Source of the DNA: a virus
Length of the DNA: 64,000 bases
Direction: 5' to 3' (one strand)
IMG/VR virus record: IMGVR_UViG_3300044627_004253
Coordinates: 1 to 64,000 of that record
This document shows positions 54,648-62,266 of this stretch, in pieces. The notes beneath the pieces are model-generated. The model worked only from the letters and a program-made list of their open reading frames with translations, was not told the origin of the DNA and did no database searches. Position 1 is the first letter of the stretch; each line of letters opens with the position of its first letter. The translations under genes were made by a program, and so were the position numbers.

Positions 54648-55841
54648 TTAAATAGAAATCTCCGCTTTAATAGCTGGATAAAACTCATACCCTTTAAGAA
54701 TGAAATCTTCAAACTTAAAGTCATCAATATTTTTTATAGCAGCATTGATATCCATGATTGGACTTTCAAGAGGTTCTCTAGAGAGTTGGAGTTTAGCCTG
54801 CTCAATATGATTTGCGTACAGATGGGCATCACCGATTGTGTGAATAAATTCGTACGGCTTATATCCGGTAACTTGCGCTACCATCATGAGTAGTAAGGCA
54901 TAACTGGAAATATTGACTGGAACTCCTATAAATAAATCTGCGCTGCGCTGATACATATGCAGACTTAATCTTTTTTCGTCATCCGTATAAAACTGTATTA
55001 TGTTGCCATGGCAAGGAGGAAGATTCATTTTGTCCACCTCATGCGGGTTATACAAGCTTATCAGGAGCCTACGACTTTGAGGGTTGTGTTTTATTTCTGC
55101 AATAACTTCTTTGAGTTGGTCGATTACGCGTGTACGACAAACTTTACCAGCTTCATGCACGTATTCAAAAGCAGACCATCCGTGATGCGTATGTAACTCT
55201 CCGTTTAAACAGCGGTGTACGGCAGAAATATTTAAATCAAATTTTCTTTTAGCTTCGCCTATAGACCGTAAGAAAACTTCTTCTCCTTCGGTATTAATAC
55301 ATTTAAAAGGTCTATTAGTGGAAGTGTTGTACCCTTGCTCGAGTTTAGAAGACCACATGCACGTTTCCTTGCTATAGTAGTTAGCTGCGAAGCGGACATC
55401 TTTATCTAACTCATATTCGGCCCCATACTCAACACGACAAGCCCAGTTCGTGAGCGTACGGGCATCCTTGTTGAAATTAGAGAAGCAAAGCCACGAGGGG
55501 TGTACATGCACTCCCTTAGCGCCATAGCTTGCGTAAGAATCACTTGCTACATTGTAGCAGCGGCGAAGCATTTCTCGCCATACAGTTTTAAGAAGAGTAG
55601 TGTGCTCGTCCTCTTCAAACTCACCGTAATAGCCTACTCCGTAGACTGATTGGCAATAAGGGTCTTTTATAGAGTCGTGTTGTACGGTCGCGTAATCTAC
55701 TCTTTTAGTGTACCCAGTATTATGGAATTTTACATCAAATTGGTTTCTACCAGCAGGATCAATAATTTCTTTTACTACAGTACATAAACCGCATTCTTTT
55801 GTTTCTATAATTTTACCTAGATAAACAGACTCACCACACAA
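54648..55841 (-). CDS. thyA: HNH endonuclease fused to the C-terminal half of thymidylate synthase
   Basis: Residues about 2-232 read as a phage HNH homing endonuclease: V-K-F-H-N-T-G-Y, D-P-Y-C-Q-S-V-Y-G-V-G-Y, W-R-E-M-L-R-R-C-Y, Y-G-A-K-G-V-H-V, and a C-terminal DNA-binding repeat (I-G-E-A-K-R-K-F, A-V-H-R-C-L-N-G). From about 238 it is ThyA: V-I-D-Q-L-K-E-V-I, R-R-L-L-I-S-L-Y-N-P, catalytic Cys277 in L-P-P-C-H, and the dUMP-binding L-F-I-G-V-P-V-N. The start is uncertain: TTG 55841 with no early ATG. It is in the -1 frame relative to the N-terminal half. Confidence 0.78.
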   Translation of the reverse strand: MCGESVYLGKIIETKECGLCTVVKEIIDPAGRNQFDVKFHNTGYTKRVDYATVQHDSIKDPYCQSVYGVGYYGEFEEDEHTTLLKTVWREMLRRCYNVASDSYASYGAKGVHVHPSWLCFSNFNKDARTLTNWACRVEYGAEYELDKDVRFAANYYSKETCMWSSKLEQGYNTSTNRPFKCINTEGEEVFLRSIGEAKRKFDLNISAVHRCLNGELHTHHGWSAFEYVHEAGKVCRTRVIDQLKEVIAEIKHNPQSRRLLISLYNPHEVDKMNLPPCHGNIIQFYTDDEKRLSLHMYQRSADLFIGVPVNISSYALLLMMVAQVTGYKPYEFIHTIGDAHLYANHIEQAKLQLSREPLESPIMDINAAIKNIDDFKFEDFILKGYEFYPAIKAEISI

Positions 55842-56233
55842 ATGGTCTTATCAAAAGTATTTTTTAGTATTAATTCTGAAGCGTCTTGTACCCTTGTTTT
55901 AGGCTCAACCCAATAAGAGTGTTCAATATTTCTGAGTTGTTTACCGTAAATTGGCCCTAATTCGCCAGTGTCTGGATCCGCCCAATCTCGCCAGAAACTG
56001 ACCTTATACTTTTCCTCCAGATAATGAGCGTTTGTATTACCTTCTATAAACCATAGAAGTTCACCAATTACTCCCCGGGTGAAGAGTTTCTTAGTAGTAA
56101 CAATTGGAAACCCTTCAGTCAGGTTGTATCTACTCTGCGTACCAAACACAGAGATAGTTCCAGTACCCGTCCTGTCCATTCGGTAGATACCGTTTTCCAG
56201 AACATTTCTCAGTAGCTTATGATATTCTAACAT
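55817..56233 (-). CDS. thyA: Thymidylate synthase, N-terminal half
   Basis: The 138-residue product matches ThyA up to about residue 114: D-R-T-G-T-G-T-I-S-V-F-G (folate/dUMP region), F-P-I-V-T-T-K-K-L, E-L-L-W-F-I-E-G-N-T-N, W-R-D-W-A-D and L-G-P-I-Y-G-K-Q. It then diverges (V-Q-D-A-S-E-L-I-L) and stops at TAG 55817, overlapping the next gene by 25 bp. The catalytic Cys is in the second half. The halves may assemble in trans, as for split NrdA of phage Aeh1, or be joined by an intron. Confidence 0.82.
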   Translation of the reverse strand: MLEYHKLLRNVLENGIYRMDRTGTGTISVFGTQSRYNLTEGFPIVTTKKLFTRGVIGELLWFIEGNTNAHYLEEKYKVSFWRDWADPDTGELGPIYGKQLRNIEHSYWVEPKTRVQDASELILKNTFDKTICVVSLFI

Positions 56234-56237
56234 AACT

Positions 56238-56693
56238 TTAATCAGAGATAAACTCTTGTGTGTCGATTTGTGTATTAGGCTGTAACGTTAACTGAGCAGG
56301 AGAAGGGAAAGAAGCCTTTTTATAATCTTCAATCTTGTCTCGTGTATACTTCATAAAAGCGTTTAATACGGGGCGAATGATACTGGAATTAAACGCCTGT
56401 TCAAAATTATTAGGCGCTTCAGGTAGCATAGACTCATCAAACAAACGAGGAAGGTTATTCACACCTTCTATATTAAATATCTCTCCTTCTTTAGTATGTG
56501 CTATTATTTTATAACTGAGTAAAACGTCTGCAGGTTTAAGCGCTTTAGCTAGATATGTTACAGCGTCAAATTCCTTTTCTTTATCTGGTAGCTTTTTAGA
56601 TATGTCTATAAGCGAAGATAAAATTTTATCAAACGAGACCGCAAGCTTATCATTATCCGTTGTATCTGTTTCTGATTTTTTCGAGCTTTGCAT
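56238..56693 (-). CDS. Hypothetical protein, 151 residues
   Basis: The product (MQSSKKSETDTTDNDKLAVS) is acidic to neutral and largely helical, with L-L-S-Y-K-I-I-A-H-T. It lies between thyA and the gene next to the terminase and overlaps the latter by 41 bp. No motif recognised; perhaps a packaging-related small subunit, by place only. Confidence 0.55.
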   Translation of the reverse strand: MQSSKKSETDTTDNDKLAVSFDKILSSLIDISKKLPDKEKEFDAVTYLAKALKPADVLLSYKIIAHTKEGEIFNIEGVNNLPRLFDESMLPEAPNNFEQAFNSSIIRPVLNAFMKYTRDKIEDYKKASFPSPAQLTLQPNTQIDTQEFISD

Positions 56694-56889
56694 CTGTGTT
56701 ATTTAATACCTTATTTAATTCTTGACTTTGAGCTTCGTAGTTCTGCGGAATGAACTTATTATCATTGACAGGCGCGCTGTCAACAATAATAGTGTCATCT
56801 CTGTTCCATCTAATATTTCTAAACCTAGCTTTTAGAAATCTGTTCGGTCTTATGTGCCGTAAAGAGTTTGCAGTGTAAGAATAAGCCAT
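56653..56889 (-). CDS. Small hypothetical protein, 78 residues, back-to-back with terminase
   Basis: The product starts MAYSYTANSLRHIRPNRFLK, basic and then helical. Its ATG (56889) touches the terminase ATG (56890) on the other strand, so CATATG holds both starts. Any promoter for either must lie inside the other's coding region. Function unknown. Confidence 0.52.
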   Translation of the reverse strand: MAYSYTANSLRHIRPNRFLKARFRNIRWNRDDTIIVDSAPVNDNKFIPQNYEAQSQELNKVLNNTDAKLEKIRNRYNG

Positions 56890-59553
56890 ATGTATATAGA
56901 TTTAAATTGGGAAGTCAAAACCAATGCAGAGTTCGCACACAAACTGCGCGTGTTGAATAAAGATATCGCAAGATTAGAAAAAGAAAACCAAGGAGATCCC
57001 CATGTAAACGATAAAATCGCAGAAAGAATAATAGATATTTATAGACTTTGCAAATACAATGCGGGTTTATTAGTTCCTTACTTTTTTCCTAATTATCCTT
57101 ACGATAAGCCGCTGTCATGCTCGGCGAGACCATATTCTTTTTCTATGTTCCATATGCAGTTAGGGGGGTTCCTAGCTATAAGAGCGGGGCGTCAAATAGG
57201 AAAAAGCACAAGCCTAGCGGCTAGACAATTGATGTACGCGCACATCATGAAAAAGAGGCGGAGTATGTACATTGTTCCTCATCAATCATTCTTGGATACA
57301 TACGCCAACCGTGTCAGAGAAATGGAACGCTCCTTTAGATTCTACCAGCAACATAAAGACTACAGACAAAATTTAAAATATAAAGAGTATCCGAATGAGT
57401 CTATTATCATGATGGTGAAATGCCTGACTGACACACAAGAAGCCCGGTCCAAAACTACAGACGAGGCCCTTTTTGACGAATCTGTTCACCCGAACACTAA
57501 AGTAGCGGTATATGAAGGTAATGCAATCAAATTGAAAAAAATTTCTGACATTCTTGTCGGCGAAAAAGTACTTACCTATAATGCAGAAGGAAGTATAAAA
57601 GCAGCCTATGTGCGCTACAATAAGAACAAAGGAATAAAACATACTTGGAAACTTAAATTCTCAAATGGAGCTGAACTTATCTGCACCGGAAACACTCGTT
57701 TCTGGACAAGCAGAGGTTGGATGTTCCTTAGCGAGTTCTTGTCTTGGGAAGAGGCAGCTAGAGGAGATAACCTTGTCAAAGCTAAAACCCTGCTCACCAT
57801 CAGAGAAGCAGCTACTCCTGGGGACTCTTCTTGGAGACGGCAGCATGCAATGGGGATCGAAATTACACGGACGAATTCGATTCACTCACGGAAAGGTACA
57901 GGAAACCTATTGTCGGTACAAAGCACAAGCGCTGAAAAGTTATGTAAAAACGCAACCGCAAATTGTGGAGAACAGAGGCTAGGGCAAGGAGAATTGCGTA
58001 TTCTCGACTGTGCTGCCCCCAGCGTTCAGTTTTATGTATGCCCTGGCCTACCGCCCGGATTCTACCAATACTCAGAAACTGGTCAAGACGGTTACGCAGG
58101 ACCCTACCAAAAGAGCAAGGAAATTAGAACTGCAGAGAATTCGCCGCACGGCGACCTTTACCCAGTCACGTTAGATAGTATTGAATACGCAGGAAAAGAA
58201 GAAGTATGGGATATTGATGTAGAGGAGCATCATACATTCTTTGCTAATGGTATTGCTATACATAACTGCCAGCTACTAGACCCAGACTTCCTACCGGATA
58301 TTGAACAGTGTCAAAAAGCTTCGCGTATGGCGAGCACTATATACGCCGGGACATCCACGACTACAGATTCATTATTAGAAACAAAGTTTTTGGAATCCAG
58401 TCAAGCGGCCTGGGTTCTTCGCGCTCCCGGCTACCATTCAAATAGCGTAGGCGCGGGGTGGTTGAATTGTTCTGATAAAGAAGATATTTTAAAAGCTATT
58501 CAACCGCAGGGTATTACAAACCCAGCCACAGGAAAAATTATTGATGCTACTGATGGTCACTTTGTTCACCAGATTCAATCTAATTTCGAGCAGGGTTATT
58601 TAGGATTTCATATTCCGCAGATAATCATTCCTGACTACGCTAACGCACCGCACAAATGGATGGAAATATGGAATGCGTTCCAGAGTTACGACATTAAAAA
58701 GTTTTTACAGGAAATTCTAGGTATCCCCACGGAAGAGGGGATGAGAGAAATCACACTGCAAGATCTCAAAAATATATGCATAATACCTGACTCGCCTGAA
58801 ACTTTAAAACAACAAGTAAGTAAATATAAGTACACTGTATCAGGTTGTGACTGGGGTGGTTCCGACTATAACCCAGCTACCAGGACAAAGGTATCATTTA
58901 CGGTGCATGTCATTCTTGGTATATGCTGGGATGGATCTATTGAAATTATTCATATTCGTCAGTACTCCGGTATGGACTATCGTAGTATTTCAAATCAAAT
59001 CTGCGATGACCATAAAGCATACAACTGTATCGGTATAGCTTCTGACTTTGGCGTTGGCGCTGCTTATAACATGTTGCTGCGCGAGAACCCTATTATTCGT
59101 CCAGAGAGGCATTTTATCTTTGGCTACGTAGGTCCTCAATCTGCGCTTATTAAAGCACCTAGTAGTGGTCCGGGGTGGTTTAATCAGTATTCGCTGAATA
59201 GAACCGAGTCTATTACCAGTCTGTATCAAGCTATTAAAAGTAGAAGATTTAGATGTTACTCCTGGGATCTGGCGCAGGAAAGACTCAGTGAATTACTGAA
59301 CCTATACCGCGTACCTACAGAAACAATGGGAGGTAACTCAAGCTTCCGTTATCAACGCCATGGATCTAAAGCGGATGACACGCTGCACGCCATTAATTTC
59401 GCGTTCTGCCTCGCGCGTATCGTTCTGAATGAGCCCATCCTGGAAGACCCAGCACTAAGTCATCTATTTAGAGAAACATTTAACTCGGCGCAGCCAGCTC
59501 AATTCTTTAACCCTCATGGAGGATTTGATTTAGGCGGCGCTATCTCTGGTTAA
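56890..59553 (+). CDS. Terminase large subunit containing an intein
   Basis: The 887-residue precursor splices to about 625. Walker A is G-R-Q-I-G-K-S-T at 100-107; Walker B reads A-L-F-D-E|C-Q-L-L and is interrupted by the intein after the catalytic Glu. The nuclease domain has V-S-G-C-D-W-G-G, I-A-S-D-F-G-V-G and K-A-D-D-T-L-H-A, giving the acidic residues of an RNase H-like fold. It pumps DNA into the capsid through the portal. It lies on the plus strand, alone among minus-strand genes. Confidence 0.92.
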   Translation: MYIDLNWEVKTNAEFAHKLRVLNKDIARLEKENQGDPHVNDKIAERIIDIYRLCKYNAGLLVPYFFPNYPYDKPLSCSARPYSFSMFHMQLGGFLAIRAGRQIGKSTSLAARQLMYAHIMKKRRSMYIVPHQSFLDTYANRVREMERSFRFYQQHKDYRQNLKYKEYPNESIIMMVKCLTDTQEARSKTTDEALFDESVHPNTKVAVYEGNAIKLKKISDILVGEKVLTYNAEGSIKAAYVRYNKNKGIKHTWKLKFSNGAELICTGNTRFWTSRGWMFLSEFLSWEEAARGDNLVKAKTLLTIREAATPGDSSWRRQHAMGIEITRTNSIHSRKGTGNLLSVQSTSAEKLCKNATANCGEQRLGQGELRILDCAAPSVQFYVCPGLPPGFYQYSETGQDGYAGPYQKSKEIRTAENSPHGDLYPVTLDSIEYAGKEEVWDIDVEEHHTFFANGIAIHNCQLLDPDFLPDIEQCQKASRMASTIYAGTSTTTDSLLETKFLESSQAAWVLRAPGYHSNSVGAGWLNCSDKEDILKAIQPQGITNPATGKIIDATDGHFVHQIQSNFEQGYLGFHIPQIIIPDYANAPHKWMEIWNAFQSYDIKKFLQEILGIPTEEGMREITLQDLKNICIIPDSPETLKQQVSKYKYTVSGCDWGGSDYNPATRTKVSFTVHVILGICWDGSIEIIHIRQYSGMDYRSISNQICDDHKAYNCIGIASDFGVGAAYNMLLRENPIIRPERHFIFGYVGPQSALIKAPSSGPGWFNQYSLNRTESITSLYQAIKSRRFRCYSWDLAQERLSELLNLYRVPTETMGGNSSFRYQRHGSKADDTLHAINFAFCLARIVLNEPILEDPALSHLFRETFNSAQPAQFFNPHGGFDLGGAISG
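57481..58266 (+). other. Intein in terminase Walker B; endonuclease not in frame
   Basis: Precursor residues 198-459 (262 aa). It begins with Ser (S-V-H-P-N-T-K-V-A-V-Y), block B-like C-T-G-N-T-R-F, and ends V-E-E-H-H-T-F-F-A-N-G-I-A-I-H-N before extein Cys. The middle, about 110 residues, matches no endonuclease in this frame. Confidence 0.88.
57665..57982 (+). pseudogene. LAGLIDADG endonuclease remnant in the +1 frame of the terminase intein
   Basis: In the +1 frame the DNA reads S-P-S-E-K-Q-L-L-L-G-T-L-L-G-D-G-S-M, a clear LAGLIDADG motif, then R-I-R-F-T-H-G-K-V-Q-E-T-Y and K-A-Q-A-L-K-S-Y-V. A TAG stops it at 57980, after which G-K-E-N-C-V-F-S-T and P-P-A-F-S-F-M-Y continue the family pattern to about 58160. 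No second dodecapeptide follows. This looks like a frameshifted, stop-interrupted and shortened endonuclease, left inside an intein that still reads through. Confidence 0.7.
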
Positions 59554-60476
59554 GGTAAATATGGGTTAGGATTAAAAAGCTCTGGATATTTATATTTACG
59601 CGGTATGTCTACTAAGTAATTTTTATGAAGCTGAGTTAAAGTAGCTCCCATTCTGCCGCTAGGATCAGTTTTTAAAGATTCAGAAACAAGGCTATTTATA
59701 GTTGCATTTTCGCTTAAATTAGCGGGATTGTATGCAAGATTTTGCTGTATAAATCGCCTAGCCCCGGCAGAAGGTCCTCTGCTAGCTATTGTATGCGCAA
59801 AAGCTTCGCTAGATAATGAGCGTTCTAACAATTTATTTCCAATAGCATGTGGGTAGGTTCTCATTAACCTCGCAACTTGTTTTACTGCGTCACGTCTAAA
59901 TACTTCAGGTGCCAAGGCATGAAAAGCGTGACCAATTTCATGCCTTGGTATAAAAGGTGCAATTTCTTTCACGCCTCTATTTAAATATATACCACGAACT
60001 TCAGGTAAAAAATATGAATCTATACCTGTAGCGCTATCTCCGCCATAAGCACCCCATATTTTATGCGTTTTACTTTTTGGGTTTTCTAAAAAATCAGGCA
60101 TCCAAGGATGTTGTTTAAAAAGACGTCTGTTTTGTTCGCCACTCCTAGTAATGCTGTCAGACATTTCTTTATAATTATCAGAATATAATCCATTGACTTT
60201 ATTTTTTAAATCAGGAGTTTTTAAAAATTTATAATTAGGATCTAATTTAGAAACGTTACTTTTTAAACCTTCTCTTATACCTCCTAACCGCCCTGGTAAA
60301 TCAGCAGGTAACGCTGCGCGCATTTCAGTATTAGCGCCATACCACAACGGACCTCTATTCGCATGCTGATTAATTCTATTAAGGTTCTGTATGCTAAGTT
60401 TACCCTGCCTCAATAATTGCAACCACTTAGATGCAATCTTTAACATTCCTGTATTTGAAAGTTTATTGTTGTTCAT
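59550..60476 (-). CDS. Putative virion-associated HExxH metallopeptidase, 308 residues
   Basis: The start MNNNKLSNTGMLKIASKWLQ resembles the virion-block helix signature. Residues 179-183 are H-E-I-G-H in R-H-E-I-G-H-A-F-H-A-L, the zinc motif, with S-S-E-A-F-A-H about 45 residues later as a possible third ligand (gluzincin-like). The N-terminal 120 residues are basic. It ends 4 bases inside the terminase stop on the opposite strand, so the genes converge. Peptidase activity is inferred. Confidence 0.62.
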   Translation of the reverse strand: MNNNKLSNTGMLKIASKWLQLLRQGKLSIQNLNRINQHANRGPLWYGANTEMRAALPADLPGRLGGIREGLKSNVSKLDPNYKFLKTPDLKNKVNGLYSDNYKEMSDSITRSGEQNRRLFKQHPWMPDFLENPKSKTHKIWGAYGGDSATGIDSYFLPEVRGIYLNRGVKEIAPFIPRHEIGHAFHALAPEVFRRDAVKQVARLMRTYPHAIGNKLLERSLSSEAFAHTIASRGPSAGARRFIQQNLAYNPANLSENATINSLVSESLKTDPSGRMGATLTQLHKNYLVDIPRKYKYPELFNPNPYLP

Positions 60477-61095
60477 TTTGGGCAGGAGTGAGATCTTCCT
60501 TTAGAATCTTTTTAATGACCATCTCATCCACACCAATCATACGCATCTGAATGAGCATATCATCACGCATTTCAGCTACGAACCTCTCATAGTAAGGTAC
60601 CACCTCTTCCTCTTCTAATTCCTCACTATCCTCTGCTTCATTATTAATGATCTCGTCAATAAGGCGATCTATAGACGGAGCAAAACCTTCTGAGTCGCCA
60701 CGGTTAAGTTCCACTTCGTAAATACCCCAGAGCATTTCAGGCACAGTCAAATCTTCTAAAGCGCCATCCACTAAATCTCCCAAATCCCCGGAATACAAAG
60801 CATTGGCTATGCTTACAAAGGCTAAAGGGTCTTCATAAAAAGCGTCGGTGGATAAAGCCAACATCAACGCGTTGATTTTGTTCTCGTTTGATTCAGGTAC
60901 AGTAACCGAAAAATCTTCTTTAATTCGAAGCCAGAATTCCACCGGGTCCATTGCCTCAATACCTTTTTCAGGATCACCGTAGGCCTCATCCCCGTACGCA
61001 GCTAGGATTATTATATGCAATACCGTTGCAGTCGTTTCGGTATCCGCAAGGAAATCGGCAGCTGTGCGCTTATCAAATGGGAATGTGTCTAGCAT
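60463..61095 (-). CDS. Acidic hypothetical protein, 210 residues
   Basis: The product (MLDTFPFDKRTAADFLADTE) is strongly acidic throughout, with an E/D run near residue 155 (E-A-E-D-S-E-E-L-E-E-E-E), and appears helical. It overlaps the metallopeptidase start by 14 bp. Acidic helical proteins near portal/terminase genes can be scaffolding or tail-assembly chaperones; the sequence does not decide. Confidence 0.58.
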   Translation of the reverse strand: MLDTFPFDKRTAADFLADTETTATVLHIIILAAYGDEAYGDPEKGIEAMDPVEFWLRIKEDFSVTVPESNENKINALMLALSTDAFYEDPLAFVSIANALYSGDLGDLVDGALEDLTVPEMLWGIYEVELNRGDSEGFAPSIDRLIDEIINNEAEDSEELEEEEVVPYYERFVAEMRDDMLIQMRMIGVDEMVIKKILKEDLTPAQNEQQ

Positions 61096-61101
61096 ACCGC
61101 A

Positions 61102-62175
61102 TTATGCTACTTTTAGTAAAAGGTTCAACAGTTCTTTCTGCTGCGTCTTTTCTAAAGTAGAAATGCCGTTAGTTACTTCTGCTGCAGATTTTGTATTTCC
61201 ACCAGTCAGAGTAGAAACAAGACTAATAATTTTATCAGCGGTTTCTTTTCTGAACGCGCGTTTAATATGCTTACTATCATTTTCCAGAAGTTTAGTGACA
61301 TCCTTGGCAGGCACCATAATATCAGAAATAAACACGTTGTTTTCTGATAAGGCTTCCACATGTGCGAGTTTTACGCCGGAATAGAAACATTCGTGCGGCG
61401 AAGAAGTACGTATGTGGCTGACGTTATTCACAGCGTCGAGACCCATCCAAATGTCTGTAGCTTCCTCCACAGTAATTTTTCCTTCCGAGGCTTGCTTTAA
61501 TGCGACAGTGTAATCCTGAGTGTCTATGCCCAGTCTGGCTCTTTCGTTAACGCCAACCTCAGCGGTATCGAAATCCACCAGCCTTTCCTCCCCTAAATTC
61601 CAGACACGCTCAGGAATCTCATTTCTGTGTAGTTTTAACTCGTTAGCCTTTTTAACGATATTCTTTGCCGCGTGGTAAAACCAATCTGTTGGAATATGAC
61701 CATCAAGCCAGTCTCTAACAACGTCTGTTGCTGACTTGGTAACTTCAACGGAATTACCAATAGGATACGACTTCCAAGAATCGTCTTCTTCTATATTGAA
61801 AGTTAAAGCGTATTGATTTTCTACATTATTATAATCAAATGCAGATTTTTCTGTTTGAGGCAGTAAATCTAAAGCAGCGTCAATATCCTTTTCAATTTCA
61901 AAAAGGGCGGCAGCAGATTTAACGACTTCAAATTCTTTGCTATCGCGCATACCATTACCGGCCAAATAAACGGCGCTCATGTAAGTGGCTGCTTTTGTGT
62001 GAATGGGGTGCAGGCGCTTTACCGGATCGGCGAAAGCGCAATCGTTTAAAGATACCACATCTTCTTCTTGAAGAAGAGTTGCTTCCTTGACATAGTGGGG
62101 CAAGCTTTCGCCTGCTTTGATGCCGACTTCGTAGAGAGCTGTGGGGTTATTATCTTTAGTAAAGTCCATAGTCAT
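61102..62175 (-). CDS. Putative structural protein, 357 residues
   Basis: The product contains L-N-D-C-A-F-A-D-P-V-K-R-L-H-P-I-H-T-K-A-A-T near residue 45, a pattern (A-F-A-D-P..R-L-x-P-I-H/N) I recall from virion-related phage proteins. The rest is helical with no enzyme motif; it ends L-L-N-L-L-L-K-V-A. ATG 62175 or the second Met (62169) may be the start. It is the first gene of the minus-strand run at this end. Confidence 0.58.
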   Translation of the reverse strand: MTMDFTKDNNPTALYEVGIKAGESLPHYVKEATLLQEEDVVSLNDCAFADPVKRLHPIHTKAATYMSAVYLAGNGMRDSKEFEVVKSAAALFEIEKDIDAALDLLPQTEKSAFDYNNVENQYALTFNIEEDDSWKSYPIGNSVEVTKSATDVVRDWLDGHIPTDWFYHAAKNIVKKANELKLHRNEIPERVWNLGEERLVDFDTAEVGVNERARLGIDTQDYTVALKQASEGKITVEEATDIWMGLDAVNNVSHIRTSSPHECFYSGVKLAHVEALSENNVFISDIMVPAKDVTKLLENDSKHIKRAFRKETADKIISLVSTLTGGNTKSAAEVTNGISTLEKTQQKELLNLLLKVA

Positions 62176-62266
62176 AAGTAATTATCGTCGTAATTCTAAA
62201 TGGGTCAAGTAAATCTAAATTCTTTGTCGCTTAAACAAGTATCGATGCTATACTAAAAATTACGTT
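62176..62266. promoter_or_regulatory. Divergent intergenic region
   Basis: These 91 bp separate the minus-strand structural gene from the plus-strand primase-like gene and must hold promoters for both. On the plus strand TATACT (62250..62255) is -10-like with a weak TTGTCG 19 bases before it. No hairpin or 20-bp box is seen. Confidence 0.4.

Noticed and set aside
55100-55900. Intein in thymidylate synthase
   Set aside because: There is no terminal H-N or G-N before the C-terminal ThyA part, and the two halves are in different frames.
57900-58000. Recoded TAG (alternative genetic code)
   Set aside because: Several well-placed genes end in TAG (25191, 55817, 7954) and no conserved enzyme here has an internal TAG; the one in the intein remnant fits decay.
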